A stretch of DNA of 64,000 nt from Streptomyces sp. B3I8 (GTDB lineage Bacteria; Actinomycetota; Actinomycetes; Streptomycetales; Streptomycetaceae). Position 1 is the first letter of the stretch; every line of letters begins with the position of its first letter. Location: contig NZ_JAUSYN010000002.1 of assembly GCF_030816915.1 (NCBI RefSeq), forward strand, positions 434,001 to 498,000, read 5' to 3'. Below the pieces are notes generated by a model. It was not told where the DNA came from. It saw nothing but the letters and a program-made list of their open reading frames with translations, and ran no database searches. This document shows, piece after piece, positions 1 to 9,360 of the stretch. A program made the translations under genes and the position numbers.

Positions 1-764
1 ATCAGCAGGGCCTTGACACCCTCCTTGCGCAGGGCGGTGACCTGGGCGGACAGATCGGTGTCGGTGGCCTTGACCTTCTGCCCGACCACCTTCATGCCGG
101 CCCGCTCCGCCGCCCAGGTGGAGCCCTCCAGGGCGTTGGCGCCGTAGTCGCCCTCGAAGTAGACGTGACCGAGGGTGTCGCCCTTGCCGAGCTTCTTCGC
201 GCGGGTGAGGTAGTCGACGGCGGCGAGCATGTCGACGTCGTAGGTGGTGCCCACGACCTGCACGGCGTCCTTGCCGAGCAGGGCGGCGGACCAGGCCTGC
301 GGGAAGGTGAGCATGTGGTCGCGCTGGAGGTCGTCGAGGAGGGCGGCGACCACCGGTGAGCCGACCACCTGCGGCAGCGCCACCACGTTCGTGGAGAGAT
401 CGGCGTAGGCGCTGACGGCCTTCTGCACGTCGTAGCCGTGGTCCTTGACGGTGATGCGGATGTCTCGGCCGCAGATCCCGCCGTCGGCGTTGGTCTCGTC
501 GGCCCACAACTGCTGGGCCTGCACGATGCTCTTGCCGAGCGTGGCGTAGGGGCCGGACAGGTCGGTCAAGGCGCCGAGCCGGATGACACCGTCGCTGACG
601 CCGGGTCCGGTGCGGACGCCGTCGGCGCCGTCGGCGCCCGGGGAACCTTCCGACTTGGAGCTGCACGCGGCGCCGGCCAGCAGGACGGCCGTCAGGGCGG
701 CGGCGAGGACGGGACGGCGGACGCGGCGGGCGTGCGGCGGGCGCCGGGTGGACGGGACGTTCAC
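1..764 (-). CDS. ABC transporter substrate-binding lipoprotein, branched-chain amino acid type (partial)
   Basis: The 3' end lies outside the window, so only the N-terminal ~254 residues are visible. The GTG start overlaps the stop of the upstream permease gene as GTGA, which implies translational coupling. The N-terminus has an arginine-rich region, a hydrophobic stretch and a lipobox LAGAAC, so this is a lipoprotein anchored outside the membrane. The mature part begins with an IRLGALTDLSGPYA segment typical of the Leu/Ile/Val-binding (Peripla_BP_6) fold. It is the ligand-capturing part of the importer encoded just upstream. The family also binds urea, short amides and aromatic acids, so the substrate is not settled by sequence alone. 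Confidence 0.88.
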   Translation of the reverse strand, partial: MNVPSTRRPPHARRVRRPVLAAALTAVLLAGAACSSKSEGSPGADGADGVRTGPGVSDGVIRLGALTDLSGPYATLGKSIVQAQQLWADETNADGGICGRDIRITVKDHGYDVQKAVSAYADLSTNVVALPQVVGSPVVAALLDDLQRDHMLTFPQAWSAALLGKDAVQVVGTTYDVDMLAAVDYLTRAKKLGKGDTLGHVYFEGDYGANALEGSTWAAERAGMKVVGQKVKATDTDLSAQVTALRKEGVKALL

Positions 765-1957
765 GAGGTGGGCTCCTTGGTTCGGGCGGCGGAGGCCGTC
801 GGGTGGGGTGGCGGCGGGCCGGTGTCCTCGGGGGCACGCCGGGGCCGGCGGGGGCGGAGCCGGGCGGCGGCGCGGCGCAGGCGGGCCGCCGATCCGTGCA
901 GTCCCTCGGGGGCGTGGAGCAGGACGAGGACGACGGCGGCGCCGTAGAGGTAGCGGGAGGCCTCGGTGGGACCGACGGCCCCCTCCGTGCCGCCGGGGGT
1001 GGCGACGAACGGGATGTGGTCGGCGTACCGGGCCATCAGCGGCGGCAGCGCGGTCACGAAGCAGGCCCCGGCGGCGGCGCCGGCCACCGAGCCGAGGCCA
1101 CCGATGACGATCATGGCGAGGTAGTCGACGGAGAGCGCGAGCCCGAAGTAGTCGGGCACGACCCGGCGGAAGGCGAGGGCGAGCAGCACCCCGGCGAGGC
1201 CCGCGTACATGGAGGAGACGACGAAGGCCGCCGAGCGGTGGCGGGCGACGGCCACGCCGAGCACCGCCGCCGCCCGCTCGCTGTCACGCAGCGCCGCCAG
1301 CGCCCGGCCCGGACGGCCGCGCAGCAGGTTGCGCGCGGTCCACCAGGAGCCGGCGAACAGTACGAGCCCCAGGTACCACAGCCGCTCCTCCGCGCCGAAC
1401 GGCACGCCGAGGACGACGAGTTCGGGATCGTAGGCGGTGAAGGCGAACCCGCCGACGGCCATCGGCGGCACCGAGCGGCCGTTGAAGCCGCCGGTGACGG
1501 TGTCGGCGGCGAGCAGCAGATGGTGGCCGAGGAAGACCAGCGCGAGGGTGGCGACGCCGAGGTAGATGCCGCGCACCCGGCCGGCCACGGGGCTGAACAG
1601 CAGCCCGGCCAGCCCGGTGAGCGCGACGGCGAGGACGAGGGCGAGCGGCGGCGGCAGCCCGGGGCCGGGTTCGCCGGCCAGCCAGACGTAGCCGTAGGCG
1701 CCGACAGCGAGGAAGAAGGCGTGGCCCAGGGAGAGCTGGCCCGCGGTGCCGGTGAGCAGGGACAGGCCGACGGCGCCGATGGCGGCCGCCATGCAGAACA
1801 GCCCGGTGCGCAGCCAGAAGGCGTCCAGGTAGAAGGGGACCGCGCAGAGCAGCAGGGGCACGGCCACGAGGAGGACGGTGCGGGGCGGCGGCGGGCGGTG
1901 TCCCGCCCGGCGTCCCCCCGCCGTGGAGGGCCGGGCGGGCCCGGAGGGTTCAGACAC
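761..1957 (-). CDS. livM: Branched-chain amino acid-type ABC permease, LivM family
   Basis: This 398-residue integral membrane protein has many hydrophobic helices and the LivM hallmark region LLTGTAGQLSLGHAFFLAVGAY near residues 65-90. A central loop follows and then ERAAAVLGVAVARHRSAAF, the cytoplasmic coupling segment that contacts the ATPases. It should form the translocation pore with the LivH-like partner. Its start overlaps the end of that gene by 8 bases and its stop overlaps the start of the binding-protein gene. The C-terminal ~40 residues are a low-complexity Arg/Pro-rich tail that probably has no transport role. Confidence 0.9.
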   Translation of the reverse strand: MSEPSGPARPSTAGGRRAGHRPPPPRTVLLVAVPLLLCAVPFYLDAFWLRTGLFCMAAAIGAVGLSLLTGTAGQLSLGHAFFLAVGAYGYVWLAGEPGPGLPPPLALVLAVALTGLAGLLFSPVAGRVRGIYLGVATLALVFLGHHLLLAADTVTGGFNGRSVPPMAVGGFAFTAYDPELVVLGVPFGAEERLWYLGLVLFAGSWWTARNLLRGRPGRALAALRDSERAAAVLGVAVARHRSAAFVVSSMYAGLAGVLLALAFRRVVPDYFGLALSVDYLAMIVIGGLGSVAGAAAGACFVTALPPLMARYADHIPFVATPGGTEGAVGPTEASRYLYGAAVVLVLLHAPEGLHGSAARLRRAAARLRPRRPRRAPEDTGPPPPHPTASAARTKEPTS

Positions 1958-2846
1958 GGACGGCTCCCTTCCCGCCGAACAGTCCGGTGGGCCGCACCAG
2001 GAGGACGACGACCATCACCGCGTACGGCGCCACGCCGGCGAACCCCTCGCCGAGCACGTGCAGTTGGGTCTGGTAGCCGGCGACGAGTGCCTCGGTCAGT
2101 CCGATCAGGGCGCTGCCCGCGAGGGCGCCGCCCGGGGAGGCCATGCCGCCGAGGACCGCGGCCGGGAACGCCTTCAGCGCGATCTCTCCGGTGGTGCGCT
2201 CCAGTCCCGGTGCCGGGAACGCGGCGAGGAAGACGGCGGCGAGCGCGGCGAGCGCCCCGGCCAGACACCAGGCGAGGGTGCGGACGCGGGCGAGCCGGAT
2301 GCCCATGAGCGAGGCCGCCTCCATGTCCTCGGCCGCCGCGCGCAGCGACAGCCCCCAGGGGGTGAACCGGAACAGTGCGAACACCGCGCCGATGACGAGC
2401 GCCGACACCGCGAGGGCGGCGAGCCGGCTGTCGGCGACGGTGACCGGGCCGAGGGTGGTGACCGCGTCGCCCCAGGGGTCGCCGAGGGAGAGCAGGTCGC
2501 CGCCGATGCGCCGGGTCAGCTCGGTGGCGAGCAGGATGTCGACGCCGAGGGTGGCGATGGTGCGCACATGGGCGGTGTGCGGGTCGGCGCCGTCCTGGCG
2601 CGGCAGCAGCCGGTCGACGGTGCCGGCCGCCGCCGCGGTCGCGAGGACGGCGACGGCGAGGGCGCCGGCGAAGCCGAGGGAGGGGTGCAGCACGGCGGTG
2701 AGGTAGCCGCCGAGCAACAGCAGTGAGCCGTGGGCGAAGTCGAGGACGCCGGAGGCCTTGAAGACGATGACGAAGCCGAGGGCGATGAGTGCGTAGACGG
2801 CGCCCAGGGCGAGTCCGCCGAGCGCGATGTCGAGCAGGTCAGTCAT
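1950..2846 (-). CDS. livH: Branched-chain amino acid-type ABC permease, LivH family
   Basis: The protein of 298 residues starts MTDLLDIALGGLALGAVYAL, a classic LivH first helix, followed by an IVFKASGVLDFAHGSLLLLGG motif. The ATG overlaps the stop of the upstream ATPase as ATGA, which fixes this start over longer in-frame alternatives. About eight hydrophobic segments are visible. The coupling loop ASLMGIRLARVRTLAW lies near residue 190. It pairs with the LivM-type permease encoded immediately downstream. Confidence 0.92.
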   Translation of the reverse strand: MTDLLDIALGGLALGAVYALIALGFVIVFKASGVLDFAHGSLLLLGGYLTAVLHPSLGFAGALAVAVLATAAAAGTVDRLLPRQDGADPHTAHVRTIATLGVDILLATELTRRIGGDLLSLGDPWGDAVTTLGPVTVADSRLAALAVSALVIGAVFALFRFTPWGLSLRAAAEDMEAASLMGIRLARVRTLAWCLAGALAALAAVFLAAFPAPGLERTTGEIALKAFPAAVLGGMASPGGALAGSALIGLTEALVAGYQTQLHVLGEGFAGVAPYAVMVVVLLVRPTGLFGGKGAVRV

Positions 2847-3739
2847 GCCGCGTCCTCCCCGGTGCCGCCCCGGCCTCCCCGGCTTCCTGGGCCTCCTGGG
2901 CCGCCGGTTCCGAGGTAGGCGCGGAGCACCTCGGGGTGGCGGCGGACCTCGTCGGGGGTGCCGTGGGTCAGCACCCGGCCGAAGTCGAGGACGGTGACCT
3001 CGTCGGCGAGCCGCATCACCAGGCCCATGTCGTGCTCGACGAGCAGGACGGACAGGCCGAGCGCCTCCCGGACGCCCGCGACGACGTCGGCGGTGCGGGC
3101 CCGTTCGGCGGAGTTCATGCCGGCCACCGGTTCGTCCAGGAGCAGCACGCGGGGCTCCAGGCACAGGGCGCGGGCGAGTTCGACGCGTTTGCGGTCGCCG
3201 TAGGAGAGGTGGGCGACGGGCGCGTCGAAGTGCGGTCCGAGGCCCACGAGTTCGGCGAGTTCGCGGGCCCGCTCCCGGTGCGCGCGCTCCTCGCGCAGGG
3301 CCGACGGCAGCCGCAGCGCGGTGGCGGCGTACCCGGCGCGGGACAGCGCGTGCCGGCCGAGCAGGAGGTTGTCGGCGACGGTGGTCCCGGTGGTGACGAG
3401 GTTCTGGAACGTGCGGGCCAGCCCGAGGGCGGCGATGCGGTGCGGGGTGAGCCGGGTCAGCTCCGTGTCGCCGAGGAGCACCTGCCCGGCGGCCGGACGG
3501 CACAGTCCGGACAGGACGTCGAAACAGGTCGACTTCCCGGCGCCGTTGGGCCCGATGAGCGCGTGCACGGTGCCCGGCGCGACGGTGAGAGACACCTCGT
3601 CGAGCGCGGTCAGCCCGGCGAACCGGACGGTGACGTCGCGGATGCGGAGCGGCGGAGGGGGCCCTGGTGTCCTTGGGGTTCGGGAAGGTGTGGGCGACGT
3701 TCGGGGCGCGGCCGGGCGGGCGCGGTCGTGGAGGGTCAC
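2843..3739 (-). CDS. livG: ABC transporter ATP-binding protein, LivG family
   Basis: This 298-residue cytoplasmic ATPase has an intact Walker A (GPNGAGKST, ~residue 65), ABC signature region (LSYGDRKRVEL), Walker B (RVLLLDEPVAG) and switch histidine (LLVEHDM). The N-terminal ~30 residues are a proline-rich extension and the C-terminus is Gly-rich. LivG proteins work as heterodimers with LivF. The gene sits between the livF and livH homologues with 4-base overlaps at both ends, so the cassette is one transcription unit. Confidence 0.93.
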   Translation of the reverse strand: MTLHDRARPAAPRTSPTPSRTPRTPGPPPPLRIRDVTVRFAGLTALDEVSLTVAPGTVHALIGPNGAGKSTCFDVLSGLCRPAAGQVLLGDTELTRLTPHRIAALGLARTFQNLVTTGTTVADNLLLGRHALSRAGYAATALRLPSALREERAHRERARELAELVGLGPHFDAPVAHLSYGDRKRVELARALCLEPRVLLLDEPVAGMNSAERARTADVVAGVREALGLSVLLVEHDMGLVMRLADEVTVLDFGRVLTHGTPDEVRRHPEVLRAYLGTGGPGGPGSRGGRGGTGEDAA

Positions 3740-4539
3740 GCGGCCCCCCGCCCGCCGGCCGCGCCCTCAGGGGCCCCGTCCGGCGCCTCCCCCAGGTAGA
3801 GGCGGCGCACGGCGTCGGTGCGGGCCAGCTCGTCTGCGGGCCCGGAGAGGCGGGTCCGCCCCACCTCCAGGACGTACGCGTGGTCGGCGAGGGCCAGCGC
3901 CAGGCCGGCGTTCTGCTCGACCAGCAGTACGGAGGTGCCCTGGTCGTGGATGACGCGCACCACCTCGGCGATGTGTTCCACCATGCGCGGGGCGAGCCCG
4001 AGCGAGGGTTCGTCGAGCAGCAGCAGCCGGGGCGCCGCCATCAGGGCGCGGCCGAGGGCGAGCATCTGCTGTTCGCCGCCGGAGAGCAGACCGGCCGCCT
4101 GTCCGCCGCGCTCGGCGAGCCGGGGGAAGAGGCCGAGGACGCGGTCGCGGGCGGCGCGCGTCGCGGCGGGGGCGCGCCGGCCGCCGAGGGCGCCGGCGCG
4201 CAGGTTCTCGTCCACGGTGAGCCCGGTGAACACCCGCCGTCCTTCGGGTACTTGTACGACTCCGGCGCGGACGGCGACGACCGGGTCACGGCCGTCGAGG
4301 ACCGTGTCGCCGTAGCGGATCCTGCCGCCGGTGACCGCGCCCCGGTGGTGGCGGAGGGTGCCCGAGACGGCCCGCAGCAGGGTCGTCTTGCCGGCGCCGT
4401 TGGCACCGAGCAGGGCGACGATGCCGTGCGCCGGGACGGTCAGGGTGACCCCGCGCAGGGCGGAGACGGTACGGCCGTAGGTGACGTCCAGGTCCTCGAC
4501 GTGCAGGGTCGGCGCGGCGGCCGACGGTGGTGCGGGCAT
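3736..4539 (-). CDS. livF: ABC transporter ATP-binding protein, LivF family; first gene of the cassette
   Basis: The 267-residue protein carries Walker A GANGAGKTT, signature LSGGEQQML, Walker B LLLLDEPSLG and H-loop LLVEQNAG, all intact. It is the promoter-proximal gene of the minus-strand livF-G-H-M-SBP cassette, so the promoter should lie in the ~250 bases upstream. That stretch also contains a terminator-like hairpin and is followed by a PucR-type regulator gene in the same orientation. The gene order, with ATPases first and binding protein last, is the reverse of the E. coli arrangement. Confidence 0.92.
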   Translation of the reverse strand: MPAPPSAAAPTLHVEDLDVTYGRTVSALRGVTLTVPAHGIVALLGANGAGKTTLLRAVSGTLRHHRGAVTGGRIRYGDTVLDGRDPVVAVRAGVVQVPEGRRVFTGLTVDENLRAGALGGRRAPAATRAARDRVLGLFPRLAERGGQAAGLLSGGEQQMLALGRALMAAPRLLLLDEPSLGLAPRMVEHIAEVVRVIHDQGTSVLLVEQNAGLALALADHAYVLEVGRTRLSGPADELARTDAVRRLYLGEAPDGAPEGAAGGRGAA

Positions 4540-4712
4540 CGCGGCTCCTCGGGAGGGGAGCGTTCACGACAGCACGGGCGGGAGGCGGTGGACAGGGCGG
4601 TGACGGGGGTCTGGGCGGGGGCCCAGGGAGGTGGGGGCGGGGTTGGGAGGCGGCACAGGGGGTGTGCGCGGGTGGAGTTCTCTCGCCCCGCCGCCCCTTC
4701 CCGTCCCGGCCT

Positions 4713-4729
4713 CGGGGGCTCCGCCCCCG
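4713..4729. terminator. Hairpin with GGGGGCTCCGCCCCC core between the pucR-type gene and livF
   Basis: A 7-bp perfect GC stem closes a TCC loop, with partial extension on both sides and no following T run, which is usual for Streptomyces. It lies downstream of the PucR-type gene on the minus strand and upstream of livF. It could terminate the regulator transcript and make livF start from its own promoter. The same GCTCCGC apex occurs at other gene ends in this window. Confidence 0.6.
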
Positions 4730-4791
4730 GCCCCCCAAAGGATCGCGCGGTTCCCCGCCGCCCCTGATCAAGGGCGGCGGGGGCGAAAAAA

Positions 4792-6099
4792 CTACGCGGC
4801 ACGCAGCCGGTACGCCGTCAGCGCCAGGCTCAGTTCGGCCACGTCCGCAGGACGCCCCAGCACCCGCCCCGTCAACCGCTCACATCTCCGCAACCGGTTC
4901 AGCACCGTGTTCCGGTGACAGAACAACCGCTCCCCCACCCCCCGTGCCGACCCCCCGCACTCGAACCACGCCCCGAGCGTCGCCAGCAGCACCTCCCGCT
5001 CCCCCGGCTCCACCCCCAGCAGCCCCCCGAGCACCCGCTCCACCAGCGCCGCCCCCAGCGCCGGACTCGCCAGCAGCAGAGCCTCCGGCAGGTGTTCGTC
5101 GAGCCGCACCCACCCACCGTCCGCCGGGCAGATGCCGAGCGCGACGTCCGCCTGGGCCCGCGCCTCCCCCACCGCGGCCAGTCCTTCGGCCACCGCGCCG
5201 ACCCCGACCCGCGCCCCCGCGAGCAGTTCCGCTTCCGGCCGCGGCAGCGTGCCGGGGTCGCCGTCCGGCACGAGGACGATGCCGTGGTCCGCCTCCGCGC
5301 CGGTGTGCCAGTGCACCCGGGCCCCGGCGGGCACGACCGCGGCCCGGACGGCGTCGGCCTCCCCCTCCCCCGTACCGGGCCGCCCCGCGTCGGCCACGGC
5401 GACGACGACGTACCGTCCGTCCTCCGGCAGTCCGAGCGCCCGCGCGGTCCCGGGCAGGTCGGCGATGCGGCTGGTGCCGTCGAGCAGCGCGGCGGCCAGC
5501 ACCCGCTGCCGGTTCTCGCGCCGCCACAGCAGGTGCCGCTCGGTCTGCCGGTACGACTCTGCCGCTAGGGTGCAGTGCTCGTCGACGAAGTTCCACACGT
5601 CGGCCGCCACGTGGATGAGCAGCCGGGTGTCCTCGGGCGCGGTCCGGGAGGTCTCCTCCACGAGGGCCTGCCAGACCAGTGACCCGCCGAGCCGGAAGGC
5701 GTGCAGCAGCGCGTCGAGCGGCAGTCCCTGCTCCGCGCGGACGGCGCCGATCCGCCAGGTGCAGCGCCGGGCGGCCTCGCGGGTGCCGCGCGGGTCGAGC
5801 AGGGAGGCGACGCTGTGCCGCAGCGAGCGGTGCGCCTCCTGCCGGATGCCGGCGAGGTCGCGTTCGAGGGCGGCCCGGTAGGCGGGTTCCTGTTCCCGCA
5901 GGGCGACGAGCAGCCGGTCGGTGAGGTCGGGCAGGTCGTCCAGGAGGGTGCGGGCGGCCCGGTGCAGTACGCCGAGGGCGTCGGCGTCGATGAGGGAGCG
6001 CACGCGTGGCCCCCGCGCGGGCGGGGTGGTCGGCGCCTGCGGGCCCCTCGCCCCGCGTGGCCGTACGTAGGGCATGGCGTGTGGCAGTGCATGCTGCAT
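4792..6099 (-). CDS. PucR-family transcriptional regulator (C-terminal helix-turn-helix)
   Basis: The start was placed at an ATG preceded by a GGGGGAGG ribosome site 6-7 bases upstream, giving 435 residues and a start [13 protein letters not shown]. The C-terminus contains [20 protein letters not shown] followed by [13 protein letters not shown], the PucR-type HTH seen in CdaR, PucR and similar activators. The middle has a GGDEF-like regulatory region and the N-terminus a helical sensor region. PucR-type regulators often control purine, sugar-acid or amino-acid catabolism. Being next to and co-oriented with the importer, it may regulate it, but this is inference. Confidence 0.85.
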   Translation of the reverse strand: MQHALPHAMPYVRPRGARGPQAPTTPPARGPRVRSLIDADALGVLHRAARTLLDDLPDLTDRLLVALREQEPAYRAALERDLAGIRQEAHRSLRHSVASLLDPRGTREAARRCTWRIGAVRAEQGLPLDALLHAFRLGGSLVWQALVEETSRTAPEDTRLLIHVAADVWNFVDEHCTLAAESYRQTERHLLWRRENRQRVLAAALLDGTSRIADLPGTARALGLPEDGRYVVVAVADAGRPGTGEGEADAVRAAVVPAGARVHWHTGAEADHGIVLVPDGDPGTLPRPEAELLAGARVGVGAVAEGLAAVGEARAQADVALGICPADGGWVRLDEHLPEALLLASPALGAALVERVLGGLLGVEPGEREVLLATLGAWFECGGSARGVGERLFCHRNTVLNRLRRCERLTGRVLGRPADVAELSLALTAYRLRAA

Positions 6100-6458
6100 G
6101 GCGGTCCTCCCCCGGTCCGGGCTGACGGGCGGTCCTGCCCCGAAGAATGACATACCGTCCGGTCGGTCCCCAGGGGTCTGCGCGCACCATTCCCGTACGG
6201 AAGCGCCAGGGGGCAGGCGTGGCCACGGTTCCTCCGTGCTCCTGTGAACCCTCGGCGGTCCCCGGGCCGCCCGCTGGGCCCGCGCCCCGTGGGCCGTCCG
6301 TCCTCCTGTGTGCGCACACAGCCTCCCGCTGCCCGGCCGTGGCGCGGTGGGGGTGTGTGGCGGACGTCTCCCGTGGCACCCTCACGGCACGTGGGCGTGT
6401 CCGTGGGAGTGGAACCGCCGGCGTGGCACATCGGCACGAGGGAAGGCAACGGCACAGC
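6100..6458. promoter_or_regulatory. Divergent intergenic region with a perfect 14-bp palindrome at 6307-6320
   Basis: This 359-base gap separates the minus-strand PucR-type gene from the plus-strand oxidoreductase gene and holds no convincing ORF. It contains TGTGTGCGCACACA at 6307-6320, a perfect 14-bp palindrome about 210 bases from the regulator start and 140 bases from the oxidoreductase start. The position and symmetry suit an operator for a dimeric regulator. Which one is unknown. Confidence 0.5.
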
Positions 6459-7355
6459 ATGCGGATCGGACTGCTCGGCACCGGACCCTGGGCGCGCGCG
6501 GCGCACGCGCCCGCACTCGCGGCACACCGGGAGGTGGAGTTCACCGGGGTGTGGGGGCGGCGCCCCGAGGCCGCCGGGGAGCTGGCCGCACTGCACGGCA
6601 CGCGGGCGTACGACGACGTCGACGCGCTGCTCGCGGACGTGGACGCGGTGGCGGTCGCACTGCCCCCGTCCGTACAGGCGGAGCTGGCGGTGCGGGCCGC
6701 GCGGGCCGGCCGTCATCTGCTGCTGGACAAGCCGCTGGCGACCACCGTCGCCGGGGCGCGGGCGGTCGCCGACGCGGTGCGGGAGGCGGAGGTGGCGTCG
6801 GTGGTGTTCTTCACCACCCGCTTCCAGTCGGCGACCGAGGCGTGGATCGCCGATCAGGCGGCGCGGGGCGGCTGGTTCACGGCCCGCGCGGAGTGGCTCG
6901 GCGCGGTGTTCACCGGGGACAGCCCGTACGCGGCGTCGCCGTGGCGGCGGGAGAAGGGGGCCCTGTGGGACGTGGGGCCGCACGCGTTGTCCGTACTGAT
7001 GCCGGTGCTCGGGGACGTGACGCGGGTGCGCGCGGCGGGGCGGGGCCCCGGCGACACGGTGCACGGGGTGCTGGAGCACGAGGGAGGCGCGTCGAGCACG
7101 GTGACGTTGAGTCTGACGGCGCCGGTGGCGGCGGCGGGGGTCGGGGTCGAGTTCCGGGGCGAGTCGGGGGTGGCGGTGCTGCCGCGGGCCTCCGAGGGGG
7201 TGGTGGAGGCGTTCGGGCGGGCGGTGGACGCGTTGGCGGGAGCGGTCGGGGCGCCGTCGTCCGCCGGCCGGGGGTTCGCGTGCGACGCGCGGTTCGGTCT
7301 GCGGGTGACGGAGGTTCTGGCGGAGGTGGAGGGGGCGCTGGGGGCGCGAGGGTGA
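6459..7355 (+). CDS. Gfo/Idh/MocA-family NAD(P)-dependent oxidoreductase
   Basis: The protein of 298 residues opens MRIGLLGTGPWARAAHAPAL, a GxGxxA-type Rossmann motif, and continues to the family hallmark DKPLATTVAGARAVADAV near residues 90-105, where the lysine-proline pair is catalytic/nicotinamide-proximal. The C-terminal half has the open beta-sheet substrate domain. A GAGGGAAGG ribosome site precedes the ATG. Members act on sugars, inositols or related polyols; the substrate cannot be read from the sequence. It is monocistronic, flanked by a divergent regulator and a convergent catalase. Confidence 0.88.
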   Translation: MRIGLLGTGPWARAAHAPALAAHREVEFTGVWGRRPEAAGELAALHGTRAYDDVDALLADVDAVAVALPPSVQAELAVRAARAGRHLLLDKPLATTVAGARAVADAVREAEVASVVFFTTRFQSATEAWIADQAARGGWFTARAEWLGAVFTGDSPYAASPWRREKGALWDVGPHALSVLMPVLGDVTRVRAAGRGPGDTVHGVLEHEGGASSTVTLSLTAPVAAAGVGVEFRGESGVAVLPRASEGVVEAFGRAVDALAGAVGAPSSAGRGFACDARFGLRVTEVLAEVEGALGARG

Positions 7356-7401
7356 GCCCCGGAGGGGTTCTCGCCCCCGCGCCCCCAGCCCTTCCCGTTC
7401 C

Positions 7402-7424
7402 TTCGAGGGGCTCCGCCCCTCGAA
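7402..7424. terminator. Bidirectional hairpin between the oxidoreductase and catalase genes
   Basis: A perfect 10-bp stem (TTCGAGGGGC / GCCCCTCGAA) closes on a TCC loop 46 bases after the oxidoreductase stop and 80 bases past the catalase stop on the other strand. As the two genes converge, it can serve both. Confidence 0.8.
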
Positions 7425-7505
7425 CCCCGCGGGTGCGTTGTCGGCCGGCCGCCGGTGGGGCTTCTCACGCGGTTCCCCCGCGCCCCTCGTGGGGCGCGAG
7501 GCCGC

Positions 7506-9131
7506 TCAGTGGGTGGCCTGGTGGCGGGTGTTCGGGACGCAGTGGGTCATGGTGAGGCCCTGTACGTCGCGCGGGGGGTTCTTGCCCAGCTTGGACAGGC
7601 GCTCGCGGTCCTCGTCGGTGAGGTCCTGGCCCGGCAGGGGCTCCAGGGCGAAGACGTCGTCGGGGGCGATGCCCAGGCCCTCGCCGACCCGCAGGCCCAG
7701 GTCGTTCTCGACCAGGAGGAAGTGCCAGACCATGCGCTCCTGGACCGGACGCTCGCACTGGGAGAGCTGGCCGACGAAGTTCGTCACCAGGTCGTCGCGC
7801 TCCCACTCCTCCATCAGCAGGTAGCGCTGGCCCGCCTGGAGGTAGTCGTTGGCGCGCGGGATCCGTTTGCGGGTGAGCCGGCCTCGGATCTCCGGGCCCT
7901 GCTCGTCGGGGATCGGGGAGGCGGCCTCGCTCAGGCCGCCCATGACGGAGGGTTCGTAGTTGACGATCGGGTTCTCCCCGCCGCCGTCCACGTGGTACGT
8001 CATCTGGCCGTCGCGCTGGTTGGTGCGTACCTCCGCGTTCTTCGCCCGGTTGACGGGAAGCTGGAGGTAGTTGGGGCCGACCCGGTAGCGCTGGGTGTCG
8101 CTGTAGGAGAAGGTCCGTCCGACGAGCATCTTGTCGTCCGAGAAGTCCAGGCCGTCCACGAGGACGCCGGTGCCGAAGGAGATCTGCTCGTTCTCCGCGA
8201 AGAAGTTGTCCGGCATCCGGTCGAGCACCATCCGGCCCACCGGCTTGGGCGGGAATTCCTGCTCGGGCCAGGTCTTGGTGTCGTCCAGCGGGTCGAAGTC
8301 CAGGTCCGGGTGGTCGTGGTCGTCCATCATCTGCACGTGCAGTTCCCACTCGGGGAAGTCGCCGCGCGCGATCGCGTCGTACAGGTCCTTGGTGGCGTGG
8401 CCGAGGGACTGGGCCTGCACGCCGGCGGCATCCTCGGCGGTCATGCTGCGGACGTCCTGCTTGGGCAGCCAGTGGTACTTCACCAGGACCGTGCGGCCCT
8501 CGTCGTTGACCCACTTGTACGTGTTGACGCCGAAGCCCTGCATGTGGCGGTAGTCGGCGGGGATGCCGCGCGGGCTGAACACGTTGACCAGCATGTGCAT
8601 GGACTCGGGGGTCTGCGACATGAAGTCGAAGATCCGCCGGGGCTGCTGCTCGAAGGTCACCGAGTCCGGCTTGAGCGCGTGGATGACGTCGGGGAACTTG
8701 ATGGCGTCACGGATGAAGAAGACGCCGAGGTTGTTGCCGACGAGGTCCCAGTTGCCGTCCTCGGTGTAGAACTTGACGGCGAAGCCGCGGGGGTCGCGGG
8801 CGGTCTCGGCGGAGTCCCGGCCGCCGATGACGGTGGAGAAGCGGACGGCGACGTCGGTGCGCCTGCCGCGCTCCTGGAAGAGCTTGGCACGGGTGTGGCG
8901 GGCGATGGGTTCGTCGCCCCAGGCTCCGTACGCCTCGAACCAGCCGTACGCGGTGACACCACGGGCGTGCACGACGCGCTCGGGGATGCGCTCCCGGTCG
9001 AAGTGGCTGATCTTCTCCAGGAACTGGTAGTTCTCCAGCGTCGCGGGGCCGCGGGCGCCCACCGTGCGCTGGTTCTGGTTGTCGTGGACGGGATGGCCCT
9101 GTCGGTTGGTGAGTACCTTGCGGTCCGGCAT
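7506..9131 (-). CDS. katA: Monofunctional heme catalase (clade with small subunits)
   Basis: Catalase breaks hydrogen peroxide into water and oxygen in the cytoplasm. The ATG has an AAGGAG site 7 bases upstream, giving 541 residues. The active-site histidine is His55 in RVVHARG, the distal Asn lies in VGNNLGVFF (133/134), and the proximal heme tyrosine is Tyr343 in [10 protein letters not shown], which matches the catalase heme-ligand pattern. Length is somewhat above the usual 480-500 of small-subunit enzymes but far below large-subunit ones. The upstream region carries two identical palindromes, see the separate entry. Confidence 0.95.
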   Translation of the reverse strand: MPDRKVLTNRQGHPVHDNQNQRTVGARGPATLENYQFLEKISHFDRERIPERVVHARGVTAYGWFEAYGAWGDEPIARHTRAKLFQERGRRTDVAVRFSTVIGGRDSAETARDPRGFAVKFYTEDGNWDLVGNNLGVFFIRDAIKFPDVIHALKPDSVTFEQQPRRIFDFMSQTPESMHMLVNVFSPRGIPADYRHMQGFGVNTYKWVNDEGRTVLVKYHWLPKQDVRSMTAEDAAGVQAQSLGHATKDLYDAIARGDFPEWELHVQMMDDHDHPDLDFDPLDDTKTWPEQEFPPKPVGRMVLDRMPDNFFAENEQISFGTGVLVDGLDFSDDKMLVGRTFSYSDTQRYRVGPNYLQLPVNRAKNAEVRTNQRDGQMTYHVDGGGENPIVNYEPSVMGGLSEAASPIPDEQGPEIRGRLTRKRIPRANDYLQAGQRYLLMEEWERDDLVTNFVGQLSQCERPVQERMVWHFLLVENDLGLRVGEGLGIAPDDVFALEPLPGQDLTDEDRERLSKLGKNPPRDVQGLTMTHCVPNTRHQATH

Positions 9132-9225
9132 GCGCGGGAGCTCCTTCGGTCGGCACGGCGTGGGGGGTCGCGCCCCGACCACCATCACGTTCCACGGGCG
9201 GTACGGCACGCGGAGCGCGTCCGTA

Positions 9226-9256
9226 CGCGTACGCGGGGTGAGGGGCCGCGTACGCG
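9226..9256. promoter_or_regulatory. Two identical 10-bp palindromes spaced 21 bp apart upstream of catalase
   Basis: CGCGTACGCG occurs at 9226-9235 and again at 9247-9256, exactly 21 bases apart, or two helical turns. The pair lies ~95-125 bases upstream of the catalase start and ~105 bases before the divergent small gene. This spacing puts both on one DNA face, as expected for cooperative repressor binding. The regulator is not identified. Confidence 0.4.
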
Positions 9257-9360
9257 GGTGGGGCCCGGCCACTCTCGCCGGGGGTGAGCCCCGGCCACCC
9301 GCGCCCGGGAGCGGGCCCGGCCCTCCGCATGTGCCCGGACCTGCCGGGTACTCGCCGCCC

